The notes under the pieces: generated by a model
What the model saw: the letters and a program-made list of their open reading frames with translations, nothing else
Databases searched by the model: none
What the model was told of the DNA's origin: nothing
Shown here: piece by piece, positions 1-8,818 of the stretch
Numbering within the stretch: position 1 is the first letter of the stretch
How the letters are laid out: every line of letters starts with the position of its first letter
Position numbers and translations under genes: made by a program
Origin: Myxococcales bacterium
Lineage (GTDB): Bacteria; Myxococcota_A; Polyangia; Polyangiales; Polyangiaceae
DNA: 64,000 nt
NCBI GenBank assembly: GCA_903642325.1
Contig: CAHJWM010000006.1
Location: forward strand, 62,001 to 126,000
Direction: 5' to 3'

Positions 1-1318
1 GGGGCAAACCGAGGCTCCGCGCGGCCGCGCTCATGTTTTGGCCCGAGGTCTGCCAAGCATCGGTGATCATTCGCCGCTCGAGCATGCGCAATGGCTCCGA
101 AGCGGGCGGCGCAGTAGGGAAGGTGCCGCTCGTGGTGTCGGCGTTGAATTCAACGTCCCCCGGCACGCCAAACTCGGCGATGGCAGCTCGGACTTCGTCC
201 CTGCTCAGGCTTGGGCCCTGCGCTGTGCCCGCCGCCTCCGTGAGTACGATTTCAAGCTCTCGCACGTTCCCCGGCCAGTGATGCTCCAACAGCACCGCTA
301 GCGCGGGCTCGCTCAGCTTGAGTGGCGGGCGTTTGCTGCTCGCCGCGAGCTCGGCCAGCACTTGCCCGGCGATGAGCTCGATGTCGGCGGAGCGCTCGTG
401 CAGCGGGGGCAGCAAGATCGTGAAGCGCGACAGGCGGTCGTACAGCTCGGCATGCGCATCGCTGCTCGACGGCCGGCGGCGCGTCGCTGCGATCAGGCGA
501 GCATCGAGCTGCAAATCGATATCACCGGCCACGCGCCGAAAGGTTCGCGTCTCCAGCACGCGCAGCATCTTCGCGTGCAGTGACTTGGGCAAGTCGGCAA
601 TCTCGCTAAAAAACAGCGTACCCGCGCCGGCCAACTCGAATAGGCCGGTGCGCCCTTTCGCCCCGTCCGCGCCTGCGCTGCCAAACAACTCCACCTCGAT
701 GAGTTGTTCGGGGATCGCCGCAAGGCTTACCGGCACGTATCTCCCGCGCGGCGCCGACAATGCATGAATGGCTTCTGCAACCCGCTCCTTGCCCGTGCCA
801 CTCTCCCCCACGATGCTCAGAAAAAGCTCCGGGTAGCGAGCGGCGGTCTGCATTTGTTCGCGCACCGCGCACATGCCTGCGGTCTCGCCCCGAATTTTGC
901 TTAGCTCGCTCCGTGCTGAACGGGCGGGGGAATCCGGATGTTGCGGCGCGGTGCGGTCGTTTAGCAGGGCGCGCAAGCGCGCGTCGAGCTCATGACCCGT
1001 CACCGGTTTCTCCAAGACGTCGTTGGCGCCGTCGCGGATAGCGCGGACCGTCGTGGCCACGTTCAGGTAGCCGGACATCAGCACGGCAATGGGCCGGCAC
1101 AGCAGCCGGTCGAGCTCGTGAAGCACCTGCTCGCCGCCCGCTCCGGACAGCTGAAGGTCGAGCACGAGGGCGTCGAAGGGCTGTTGCTGAAGCGCGCGCA
1201 CCGCGCTTTCCGCGTTGCCAGCCGTACGCACCTGCCAACCCAAATGCTCGAGCTCCCGTCCGAGCCCCCGAACCACGTCGTCTCCGCCAGCGACGAGTAA
1301 GACGTAGGGCGCGCTCAT
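1..1318 (-). CDS. NtrC-like response regulator lacking the GAFTGA loop (3' end outside window)
   Basis: I translated this partial gene (439 codons, running off the left edge) from the minus strand. Residues 1-120 are a receiver domain: the phospho-acceptor Asp (LVLDLQL) and the Lys (EKP) are present, but the N-terminal acidic pair is replaced by Gly (VLLVAGGDD). An AAA+ domain follows with Walker [10 protein letters not shown] Fis-type helix-turn-helix begins at the edge (SAAARSLGLP). Where sigma54 activators have ELFGHxxGAFTGA, this protein has ELFGSAGADGAKGRTG. Walker B reads LFFSEIADLP, with Ser for the usual Asp. The GAFTGA loop contacts sigma54 in known activators, so this protein probably does not open sigma54 promoters; that is inference. 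It lies 222 bp downstream of the hybrid kinase on the same strand, its likely partner. Start is the ATG at 1318. Confidence 0.85.
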   Translation of the reverse strand, partial: MSAPYVLLVAGGDDVVRGLGRELEHLGWQVRTAGNAESAVRALQQQPFDALVLDLQLSGAGGEQVLHELDRLLCRPIAVLMSGYLNVATTVRAIRDGANDVLEKPVTGHELDARLRALLNDRTAPQHPDSPARSARSELSKIRGETAGMCAVREQMQTAARYPELFLSIVGESGTGKERVAEAIHALSAPRGRYVPVSLAAIPEQLIEVELFGSAGADGAKGRTGLFELAGAGTLFFSEIADLPKSLHAKMLRVLETRTFRRVAGDIDLQLDARLIAATRRRPSSSDAHAELYDRLSRFTILLPPLHERSADIELIAGQVLAELAASSKRPPLKLSEPALAVLLEHHWPGNVRELEIVLTEAAGTAQGPSLSRDEVRAAIAEFGVPGDVEFNADTTSGTFPTAPPASEPLRMLERRMITDAWQTSGQNMSAAARSLGLP

Positions 1319-1426
1319 GCGTGGCCACCGAGGTCGGCAGGCAAAGACTTCGAGGCGCGGTGCATGGCTGGAGCTTTTGGCATTGCTTGAACGCCGCGCG
1401 AAGCCGCCGGACGTCGAGTCAGGGTA

Positions 1427-1448
1427 CCGCAGTGTCCGGATACTGCGG
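1427..1448. promoter_or_regulatory. 22-bp near-perfect palindrome, candidate operator
   Basis: The site reads CCGCAGTGTCCGGATACTGCGG and equals its own reverse complement except for one symmetric pair of positions (8 and 15). It lies in the 222-bp gap between the hybrid kinase gene and the downstream NtrC-like regulator, about 110 bp upstream of the regulator start. Length and symmetry suit a dimeric Fis-type helix-turn-helix protein. A role in autoregulation is inference. Confidence 0.45.
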
Positions 1449-1540
1449 CGGATAAAGTGCCCTGCCAGCGGGTTGAGTCGCTCGTTTCGGTAGTTTGCAA
1501 TCCTATCGGCAAACCAAGGCACTCCATAGCATTGCCTTCG

Positions 1541-4054
1541 TCATGCACGGGCGGCGTCCGCATTCCCAGCGCCGAGCGATGTTTCGAGCATTGTCGGGCT
1601 CAGCGGCCGCTGGCTGGAAGCGGCACTAGGCACGAAAACGACGAACTGGCTCCCCACTCCAATTTCAGACTCCAGCTCGACGCTGCCTCCGAGCGCCAAT
1701 GACATCTCTCTCACCAGTGACAGGCCGAGACCAGCGCCTTGTGAGGACTGCGCAGGCTCACCTTGAAAGAATGGCTCGAATACCGTTGTGCGCAGGCTCG
1801 CTTCGATACCGGGCCCGGTGTCGCGAACCCGTACCGCACAGCGCTCCGCTGTGGTCGTAACCGCGACCGTGACCTCACCGCGCTCGGTGAACTTGAGCGC
1901 GTTCGAAACCAGGTTCACGAGCACCAGCCGTAGCAGGCGGCAATCGGTTTGGAACGGGGCTGCATCTTCGGCGCCGAGCAAGCGGAGACCCACACCCTTG
2001 CTCTCAGCCTGGCCTGCAAAGTCGTCGAGGACTCCGCGCGCCAACTCTCGAACGTCGAATTCGTTCACATTCAAAAGCAATCGACCGCTCTCGATGCGCG
2101 CGTATTCGAGCAGGGATTGAATGGTGTCGGTAAGGCGAGAGAGCGAGCGTCGCATGCGTACGACCATTTGCTCTTGCGCGTCATTCAGCATCCCGTGTTG
2201 GCCGCTCGCGAGTCGCTCGAGCTGCAGTTGCAGTGGGCCTAGTGGTGTACGAAGCTCGTGCGAAATCAATCGCAGCAGGCTGGTCTTGAAGCGGCTCGCT
2301 AGCTCGGCCTGCTCCAGCGCTTGACTCAGCGACTCGAGCAGCGATTCAAGCTGGCGCTTGCGCACGCTCAGCTGGCTCGCGAGCTCACCTACGTCGAACT
2401 CGCGGCTCGTGAGCTCGGCCCGCAAAATCGCGCGCGCTCTGCGTGCGCTGGTCAGGTTCCGGGCCCGCGCGATCAGCTCCGTGACAGTGAACGGTTTGCT
2501 CAGCCAGTCTTGCACTCCGTCCGACAGTACCCGGACCCGAAGCTCGGTGTCGTCGCGCGCCGTCAAGACTAGGACGGGCACGTCCTCGAGCTGCGCATTT
2601 TGGCGAAGTGCGCGCACGAATTCTTCACCGCTCATGTGGGGCATCATGAAGTCCGTCACGATCAAATCCGGCACGATGCGTTCGAGCTCCGCCAGCGCCT
2701 GCCGCCCATCGAAGGCTGCAAGCACGCGAAATTCACTGGCCAGACTGGCGCTCACGAAGCGATTCATGTCGGCATTGTCCTCGACCACCAGTACGAGCGG
2801 CAGATCGGGCAAACCTTGCGCGGCCCGTGACGCTGTAGGACGGGCGCGCAGCGCGAGCATTTCGGCGCTGCCGGTCGCGTCTGCGAGCTCATCCAACTCC
2901 GGGTCGCCCGGCGCATCCGCACGCTCAGCGGGCAGCGAGACCACGAAGCGTGCACCACCGAGTGCGGAGTCTTCGATTACGACGGATCCGGACGACGCCA
3001 GCACGAATTCACGAACGATGGCGAGTCCGAGACCCGTGCCGCCGAAAGCTCGGCTCGCTTTGCCATCGAGCTGCCGAAAACGCTCGAAGACTGCCTCGCG
3101 GTCCATTTTTCCGATGCCGGGGCCGCTATCGTCGACGCTAAACACGATCTCGGAGCGGCCCCCCTCGTCGCCCCCCACCAGCGCCACCTCGAACGTCACC
3201 CGGCCTCCACGGGGAGTGAATTTGAAGGCATTCGCAAGTAAATTCATGGCCACCCGCTGCAGTTTTTCGGGGTCGACGAGCAGATGTCGGCGCATCCGGG
3301 GCAGATTGACCTCGTAATGAACGCCTAGGTCCTGCGCTAGGGACCGAAACGTCTTGGCGAGGGCGCGCAGCACCGACAACACGTCCGTCGGCCGGCGGTC
3401 GAGCATTACGCCGACGGCGTCCGCGCGCGACAATTCGAGTAAGTCGGTGACATGCCCGAGCAATAGGTGCGCGTTGTGCTCCACGATGCTTAGTGCCTCG
3501 AGCTGCTCGGCGCCGAGGCCGGCGGTCTCGCGCAGACGCTGGAGCGGGCCGAGAATGAGAGTCAGCGGTGTCCGCAGCTCGTGGCTCAGATTGGTGAACA
3601 CTTGGGTCTTGAGGTCCGAAAGCTCCTGCGCACGCGCCTTGGCAATCGTCAGCTCGTTGACTAACAAGCTGAGCTCACCCTGCCTTTTGCCCGCGTCTCG
3701 CTCGCGGTTCGCAAGCGCGCTCAGTCGCTTGATCAGATCATGGAGCAGCACAACGGTGCCTGCAGCACACACCGCGGTCAGCCCTAGCACGCCGCGATGC
3801 ACCAAAGACTCTCTCTCGAAGAGTCCGAATGCAAAAGAAACGTGAGCCACGCTCGTGAACAACAAGAAGCCGCCGAACGGGACGTACCCCACTCGAAAGG
3901 GCAGGTCATCGAAGCGGCGGGCTAAGTAGCCGAGCGCCACCGCCACCGCCGCGCAGCAGCCTCCCACCATGAAGTCCAAGATGGCCGTAACGTGGAACTC
4001 CCACGCCGAAACGCGGGTCAGGGCCAAAAGCGTCATGTTGGCATTCCAATGCAT
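1541..4054 (-). CDS. membrane hybrid histidine kinase with two kinase cores around a receiver
   Basis: From the ATG at 4054 this is 837 residues. Three predicted membrane helices (about 25-45, 57-80, 88-108) are followed by a coiled stretch. Kinase core 1 has H-box His158 (SHELRTP), N-box NLLANAFKF, DDSGPGI and GGTGLGLAI. A receiver follows with phospho-acceptor Asp468 (LIVTDFMMP) and Lys in SKPF. Kinase core 2 has His599 (SHELRTP), NLVSNALKF, DTGPGI and GAGLGLSLV. Both cores look intact, so an internal phosphorelay is possible. No separate ligand-binding domain is visible; sensing may occur in or near the membrane. The frame is open to a TTG at 4165 and no start has a convincing ribosome site, so the N-terminus is uncertain by about 37 residues. 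Divergently placed from the regulator starting at 4347. Confidence 0.88.
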   Translation of the reverse strand: MHWNANMTLLALTRVSAWEFHVTAILDFMVGGCCAAVAVALGYLARRFDDLPFRVGYVPFGGFLLFTSVAHVSFAFGLFERESLVHRGVLGLTAVCAAGTVVLLHDLIKRLSALANRERDAGKRQGELSLLVNELTIAKARAQELSDLKTQVFTNLSHELRTPLTLILGPLQRLRETAGLGAEQLEALSIVEHNAHLLLGHVTDLLELSRADAVGVMLDRRPTDVLSVLRALAKTFRSLAQDLGVHYEVNLPRMRRHLLVDPEKLQRVAMNLLANAFKFTPRGGRVTFEVALVGGDEGGRSEIVFSVDDSGPGIGKMDREAVFERFRQLDGKASRAFGGTGLGLAIVREFVLASSGSVVIEDSALGGARFVVSLPAERADAPGDPELDELADATGSAEMLALRARPTASRAAQGLPDLPLVLVVEDNADMNRFVSASLASEFRVLAAFDGRQALAELERIVPDLIVTDFMMPHMSGEEFVRALRQNAQLEDVPVLVLTARDDTELRVRVLSDGVQDWLSKPFTVTELIARARNLTSARRARAILRAELTSREFDVGELASQLSVRKRQLESLLESLSQALEQAELASRFKTSLLRLISHELRTPLGPLQLQLERLASGQHGMLNDAQEQMVVRMRRSLSRLTDTIQSLLEYARIESGRLLLNVNEFDVRELARGVLDDFAGQAESKGVGLRLLGAEDAAPFQTDCRLLRLVLVNLVSNALKFTERGEVTVAVTTTAERCAVRVRDTGPGIEASLRTTVFEPFFQGEPAQSSQGAGLGLSLVREMSLALGGSVELESEIGVGSQFVVFVPSAASSQRPLSPTMLETSLGAGNADAARA

Positions 4055-4346
4055 GAGGCCGTTACAGACAGCAACGTGAGCTCCCGCATCCGGTCGCACT
4101 TGGCAACTACAGACGACCCTTCCGTCATCCGCGGCATGCTTGACCCCTTCACCGCGCGACGGCAACTGCTCGCGCCATTTGGGTCATCATGCCAGCGAAT
4201 CACGTGTTGCAGTTCGCCCCACCGGGACTGCCATCAGCGCGAGTAGCGAATTGGAAACTAGAACGACGTCGGCGCGGAAATGCTTGCGGGCTGCGTGTAC
4301 GTCTCTATGGTGTCGATTGCTGTAGTACGCGGAGGGAGACACGCAA

Positions 4347-5675
4347 TTGTCGACGCTATCAATCCTGATTATGCCGGAGCCACGCGCGCCTCTGCGACAA
4401 GAACTCGAGCAGCTAGGGCTCACCGTCTTCACCGCTTCCGACGACGAATGGGATCACGACGTCGATTTGGTTCTGATCCAGCCTAAGCTGCTGAGCGCTT
4501 CCGTGGCCGAGCTCCGGCAAAGCCTCGAGCATAGCCACCCGGGCGTGCCGGTGGTGGTCATGGGCGATGCGGGACTCGAGTCGGCTATCGCCGCGCTGCG
4601 CGCCGGCGCCGCGGATTATCTCGAGACCACCGCCTCTGCCCTCGAAGTTGCCGACGCTGCGCGTCGCGTCGCGCTCGAACGGGCCATCGCCAATAGTCTT
4701 TCCGGCGCCGCGCGAGCACCGGGCCAGGGTCTCGTGCTCTTGGGCGACAGTCCACCGCTTTGCGCCCTGCGCGAAAGACTCGCGGGCCTCGCCGCCTCGA
4801 ACGTGCCGGTGTCGATCACCGGTGAGCCTGGGTCGGGAAAGACGTTGGTCGCTCGTCTGCTACACGGTCAGCACAACCAGGCCCCCTTCCTTCGCATCGA
4901 TTGCGAGGCGATGTTTGGGTCTGTCGATCACCGCGCGCTCTTCGCTAGAGTGCTGAACGAAGTTGAAGTGTCGACGCTGCGGCCCCGGGCACAGGGCGCC
5001 GAGCACCACGCGAGCCTCTGCCTCCGCGAGGTGACGTCGCTACCGCTCGACGCGCAAGCCGAGTTGCTGCGCAGCTTGTCGTCTCGCGGCGTTCAGTCAA
5101 ACGGAGCGCCAGAGCATCCGGCCGCCTTCCGTCTTCTGACGACTTCATGCGTGCCGCTCGGGGACTTGCTCCGATGCGGCAAGCTCACTCGGGAGTTGCA
5201 CGACGCGTTGGCGGGAGCCGAGATCGTCGTCCCGCCGCTGCGCGATCGGGATCACGACGTCCTCACGCTAGCTGAGGCTTTGTTACGCGATGTCTCGCTG
5301 CGCTTGGGCAAAAGCGTTCGATCTTTGTCCACCGCGGCGGCTAAGGCTTTGCTGTCGCACGGTTGGCCCGGCAACGTCCGTGAGCTCGAGCACGTCATCG
5401 AATACGCGGTGACGGTCACCGCCGTCGATCACCTGAGTGACAGTGACCTACCCGAAACGCTCCAAAATCGTCGACATACTGCCGAGCTAGAGCCGGGCGA
5501 CGCGCGTTGGTCCGTGGTCGAGCGGCAGCATATTGAAGCCGTGCTGCGTTCGGTCGCGGGCAACCGGGCTCGCGCGGCCAGGCTCTTGGGCATCGACCGC
5601 CGCACGTTGCACCGAAAGCTCGATCGCCTCGGCATCAAGGTTCCGGCCCGTGCGCAGCCGGTGATTTCGAAGTAG
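4347..5675 (+). CDS. NtrC-like regulator with pseudo-receiver and no GAFTGA loop
   Basis: Starts at TTG, supported by a strong ribosome site GGAGGGAG at 4331-4338; 442 residues. Residues 1-115 fold like a receiver but lack the key residues: the phospho-acceptor position is Gln (LVLIQPKLL) and the usual Lys-Pro is Thr-Thr (YLETT). The AAA+ region has Walker A GEPGSGKT near residue 160 but no GAFTGA loop, and the Walker B region is degenerate (SLCLREVTSLP). The C-terminal Fis-type HTH (about 395-432, GNRARAARLLGIDRRTLHRKL) is well conserved. It probably binds DNA without being switched by phosphorylation and without activating sigma54 polymerase; this is inferred from the missing residues. Divergent from the hybrid kinase and similar in its defects to the regulator at 1-1318. 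Confidence 0.85.
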   Translation: MSTLSILIMPEPRAPLRQELEQLGLTVFTASDDEWDHDVDLVLIQPKLLSASVAELRQSLEHSHPGVPVVVMGDAGLESAIAALRAGAADYLETTASALEVADAARRVALERAIANSLSGAARAPGQGLVLLGDSPPLCALRERLAGLAASNVPVSITGEPGSGKTLVARLLHGQHNQAPFLRIDCEAMFGSVDHRALFARVLNEVEVSTLRPRAQGAEHHASLCLREVTSLPLDAQAELLRSLSSRGVQSNGAPEHPAAFRLLTTSCVPLGDLLRCGKLTRELHDALAGAEIVVPPLRDRDHDVLTLAEALLRDVSLRLGKSVRSLSTAAAKALLSHGWPGNVRELEHVIEYAVTVTAVDHLSDSDLPETLQNRRHTAELEPGDARWSVVERQHIEAVLRSVAGNRARAARLLGIDRRTLHRKLDRLGIKVPARAQPVISK

Positions 5676-5729
5676 CGGTCCGAGGCGCGCGTGCCTGGGT
5701 CGGGCAGCCTCCGTGACCGCGACGGCCGA

Positions 5730-6350
5730 TCAGTGCGAGTCCTCGTACCGCTTCATCTTGCGGTACAGCGTCACTCGGTCGATGCCGAGCTTCCGTGCCG
5801 CTTCCGAGCGATTGCCGCCCGTATCCCGAAGTACGCGCTCGATGTGGTTGCGTTCCAACGCCTCTAAATCTGCGCCAGTGGCGCTGCGCGTGTCATCGGC
5901 GGCGGCTGTTGGCAGTACGGGCGCGGAGTGCGGGCTCGGCTGATTCGGGGGCCCACTTTCGGGCTCGGCAAGGCGACGAACACGTGTCCTGCCGTTGCGG
6001 CGCTCGAGAGCTCGACGCACCGCGGCACCCAGATCCGACAAAGAGAACGGTTTGGCCAGAAAATCAGCGGCGCCGGCGCGCAAGCCGAGGGACACCGCGC
6101 GGCTATCGCCAAAGGCGGTCATCAAAATCACCGGCAAATCCGGGCGATTGCCGGCAATATCCGCGCACAGTTCGAGCCCACTTTCGCCCGGCATGCGAAT
6201 GTCAGTCACCACCACGTCTACGTCCGAATGCGCGCGCGCCGTGCGCGCATCCGGGCACACGGCCGTATCGTAGCCCAAATCTCGGAGCGCACCCGCCACC
6301 GCCTCGCGCGTCTCGTCATCGTCTTCCACAACTAAGATTCTCGATGTCAT
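5730..6350 (-). CDS. REC-Fis response regulator (ActR/PrrA/RegA type)
   Basis: A 206-residue protein with an intact receiver: acidic pair (VVEDDD), phospho-acceptor Asp50 (VVTDIRMP), Thr in LMTAF and Lys in AKPF. A Pro-rich linker of about 40 residues leads to a C-terminal Fis-type HTH (GNRSEAARKLGIDRVTLYRKM). There is no AAA+ domain, so this is the short two-domain type, as in ActR/PrrA. The frame is open upstream to 6494, but I chose the ATG at 6350 because the receiver begins there and a purine-rich GGGAGAGAGGGC precedes it. Convergent with the NtrC-like gene ending at 5675. The cognate kinase is not adjacent unless it is the hybrid kinase at 1541-4054. Confidence 0.88.
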   Translation of the reverse strand: MTSRILVVEDDDETREAVAGALRDLGYDTAVCPDARTARAHSDVDVVVTDIRMPGESGLELCADIAGNRPDLPVILMTAFGDSRAVSLGLRAGAADFLAKPFSLSDLGAAVRRALERRNGRTRVRRLAEPESGPPNQPSPHSAPVLPTAAADDTRSATGADLEALERNHIERVLRDTGGNRSEAARKLGIDRVTLYRKMKRYEDSH

Positions 6351-6438
6351 ATGGTCGCCCTCTCTCCCGGCCATATGCGCATTCCGAAGCGCGGCCCCAT
6401 CCACCTTGAGGGAGCCTAGCACGGGTGCTCGACCGTGC

Positions 6439-6475
6439 GCCCGCCGTGCCGCGAAGCCGAGCTGGCACGGCGGGC
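6439..6475 (-). terminator. strong hairpin after the beta-propeller lipoprotein gene
   Basis: A perfect 12-bp inverted repeat (GCCCGCCGTGCC / GGCACGGCGGGC) with a 13-base loop begins 16 bases beyond the stop codon of the gene at 6491-7498. It has no run of T, so it is not a textbook intrinsic terminator. Its position suggests transcript-end formation or protection. Confidence 0.5.
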
Positions 6476-6490
6476 GGATTCCGCCACTCT

Positions 6491-7498
6491 TCACTTCAGA
6501 TCATACACTTCCACCGCGTTCTCCAGGAAACGCGGCACGAGCAAGCGTTTGCGTTTGCTGTCGAAGCCGAGGTCCGCCGGCCCTTTTAGCTCGACGAAGG
6601 CCGGCGCGAAAGCGCCCCCGAGCGCCCCGCGATACACAGTCGAAGTCTGCCAACTGGAAATGAACAGCGAATCAGCAACTTGCACGATGCCATCCAATAT
6701 GCCGCCTGGCAGCTTAGTGACGTCTTGCTTCACGCCCTTTTCGTCGAGCCGATATAATTCGTTACTGCCGAACGCAACCACGAGCACGCCTTTGTCGACG
6801 GCCAGCAGTCCGTTGGGGCCGCTCAGCTCTTTGCTCTTCGCGAACGGCTTCGCCTTGCCCCTGTCGATTACGTACACGGCGTCGGTTCCCGTCGGCTCGA
6901 AGCCAGCTGCTCCGGACTTCATACCCGAGTCGGAGACGAAAATTCGGCCGTCTTTTGCGACTGCGATGTCGTTTAGAAACGTCGCGCCCGGTATGACGAT
7001 GTCGCCTTTGGGAGCACCCGTCTTGAGGTCGAACTTACGCACCGCGGTGATGTCTGCCACGTACAGAACGCCGTCCAAGATACCGGTCCCCTTGGGCGCG
7101 TCGAGCTTCACCTTGGCTGCGCCGCCCGCAATGAGCTTGGCCTTGACGACCTTGCCGTCGGGAGAAATCTCACTGATGTAGCCGTTGTTGTCGGCCTGGT
7201 CCGGCTTGCCGTCGATGTTCGACACCAGGTAGCGATCGTTGGCTTCGTCATAAAGCACGCTCTCGGGCGTGTTGATGCCTTCCGTGATGCGAAATACGGG
7301 GGTTGCGGCCGACGCTTTCTCGACCTTGGGCGCGTCGGGCGGTTTCACGTCGGCAGGTGACTTCGTTACCTCGACCGGGGCAGGCTCGAGGGACGACGCG
7401 GGCGCCATGGGGGCCGGCCCTGGAGGAGGCGTGGACCCTCCACAGCCCACGGTTACAGCTATCAAACCAAGAATGGAAAGGGAGCGGGGATGCAACAT
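6491..7498 (-). CDS. SMP-30/NHL-like beta-propeller lipoprotein
   Basis: From the ATG at 7498 the protein is 335 residues. It opens with a lipoprotein signal (MLHPRSLSILGLIAVTVGCG, Cys about residue 19), then a Pro/Ala/Lys-rich linker to about residue 60. The rest has repeated beta-propeller blades with motifs such as ILDGVLYVAD, FLNDIAVAKDGRIFVSDSG and LSGPNGLL, typical of SMP-30/gluconolactonase and NHL-type proteins. It would sit in the outer membrane or periplasm. Substrate and catalytic activity cannot be told from sequence, and many such proteins are non-enzymatic binders. An alternative ATG lies at 7510. It stands alone on its strand, ended by a hairpin. Confidence 0.75.
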   Translation of the reverse strand: MLHPRSLSILGLIAVTVGCGGSTPPPGPAPMAPASSLEPAPVEVTKSPADVKPPDAPKVEKASAATPVFRITEGINTPESVLYDEANDRYLVSNIDGKPDQADNNGYISEISPDGKVVKAKLIAGGAAKVKLDAPKGTGILDGVLYVADITAVRKFDLKTGAPKGDIVIPGATFLNDIAVAKDGRIFVSDSGMKSGAAGFEPTGTDAVYVIDRGKAKPFAKSKELSGPNGLLAVDKGVLVVAFGSNELYRLDEKGVKQDVTKLPGGILDGIVQVADSLFISSWQTSTVYRGALGGAFAPAFVELKGPADLGFDSKRKRLLVPRFLENAVEVYDLK

Positions 7499-7619
7499 GT
7501 CGACGGCCATAGCATTGCCAGCCCGAGCTGAGAAAGCGCCTCGAGCAACGACTGAGCTAGTCGATCGGCTTTTGCAGCGTGAGCTCACGAATCAGCAGAA
7601 GAAGATCCTGCCCTACGGG

Positions 7620-8696
7620 TCACTGCGACATGGCTCGTGCTGCGCTCTCGGCCGAGCGAACCGCCGCGTCGATACCGGAGCCATGAAAGGCTGCGCCCGC
7701 CAGCCACACGCGTTGCCCAACCAGTGCGGCACTGAGCGCGCCCACCCGAGCCCGATGCGCGTCATCGAAGACCGGCAGCGCCGCCGGCCAACGCGAAACC
7801 CAGCCGCGCTCGGCCGGGCCCGATAGGGGCAATACCGCGCCCAACGCCAGCTCAGCGCGTTCCAACCACGCGCCGTCCGAAAGCATTTCGAGCTCGAGCT
7901 CGCTGGGCCGAAAAAACAAACGCAAGAGCGCGTGCTCGGCGGGCGCGCGGTGGGGCAGCTTACTGGAGCTGAAGGTCACGGCGCGCAGCCCGCGCAGACG
8001 GTCCGGCAATGGCACGATGAAGCCCGTGCCATTCAATGGGTGCAAAACGGACTCACGGCGGAACGCGAGCGACACGGTCAAGCTCGACAGCAATGCAGAG
8101 TCACGCAAGGCCAGGGCAACTGCGCCGAAGGAGGAAGAAAGCAAAGCCTGAGCGCTGCGCGCGGGCGCGGCAATAACCACCGCGGAGAATACGCTCGTGT
8201 CACCCGCGGCGTCGGTTACCAACACACCGCTGCCTGCGGGGCTCACGCGCTGCACCTCGACGTTCATGCGAAATTCTGCCTGACCGTGCAGCAAGCTGGC
8301 GATGCGCTCAGGCAGCTCCGCCATGCCGCGCACGAAAGAGCGAATGCCGCGCCCGAGCTCGTCCGTTGGCACCTGGAAGCCGAGCAAACGGCCCGCTTCG
8401 CCCGGCGCAAGCTCGACCAGCGCCGCTCCGTCGAAGCGGAACGAGCGCTGTTCGAGCTGCTCGATCACTTGCCCGGCGATGCCCGCGTTCTCTGCCAGCG
8501 CAGGAACTGCGTTACTGCGGGCCACGAAGCCCTCAGCACCGTGTTCGATCAAAAATCCATCTCGGGTCTCGCTCTGCAGCTGCCCGCCGACGTTGGACCC
8601 GGCCTCGAACAACACGACACGATCGCCAGCCGCGCAACGCCTCAGCGCCACGGTGAGCCCGGCGATTCCAGCACCGATCACCGCAACGCGCTGCAT
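7620..8696 (-). CDS. hemG: protoporphyrinogen oxidase-like FAD amine oxidase (short)
   Basis: A 358-residue FAD-dependent oxidase of the protoporphyrinogen/amine-oxidase family. The dinucleotide-binding motif is at the N-terminus (VAVIGAGIAGLTVALRR), followed by GGQLQSE in place of the usual GG.l.t and the C-terminal FAD motif (WLAGAAFHGSGIDAAVRSAE). The family oxidises protoporphyrinogen IX to protoporphyrin IX in haem synthesis and is usually 450-480 residues, so this copy is clearly short and may be divergent. No other haem genes are nearby. The frame is open upstream to 8735; the ATG at 8696 begins the FAD fold directly. A carotenoid-desaturase-like or other amine oxidase is the main alternative. 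It lies downstream of mukB on the same strand. Confidence 0.7.
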   Translation of the reverse strand: MQRVAVIGAGIAGLTVALRRCAAGDRVVLFEAGSNVGGQLQSETRDGFLIEHGAEGFVARSNAVPALAENAGIAGQVIEQLEQRSFRFDGAALVELAPGEAGRLLGFQVPTDELGRGIRSFVRGMAELPERIASLLHGQAEFRMNVEVQRVSPAGSGVLVTDAAGDTSVFSAVVIAAPARSAQALLSSSFGAVALALRDSALLSSLTVSLAFRRESVLHPLNGTGFIVPLPDRLRGLRAVTFSSSKLPHRAPAEHALLRLFFRPSELELEMLSDGAWLERAELALGAVLPLSGPAERGWVSRWPAALPVFDDAHRARVGALSAALVGQRVWLAGAAFHGSGIDAAVRSAESAARAMSQ

Positions 8697-8725
8697 GCTG
8701 CGACCTAGTATGCACGGAGCTTCCG

Positions 8726-8749
8726 GCCACGCCAAACGTGGCGGGTTTT
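8726..8749 (+). terminator. hairpin with T-run between mukB and the oxidase gene
   Basis: GCCACG-ccaaa-CGTGGC forms a perfect 6-bp stem at 8726-8742, followed by GGG and TTTT when read on the plus strand. Both flanking genes are on the minus strand, so its polarity is opposite to them. It may terminate antisense transcription or be incidental. Confidence 0.35.
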
Positions 8750-8818
8750 AGCCAGCCGAGCACGTCGAGCGCGATGCCGGTCGCGAATGTGTGTTGGCCT
8801 TTCGTTACGCGCCCGCGT

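Noticed and set aside
2358-3317. Plus-strand open frame of 319 codons
   Set aside because: It is antisense to the hybrid kinase, with a Ser/Arg-rich product typical of shadows in high-GC DNA.
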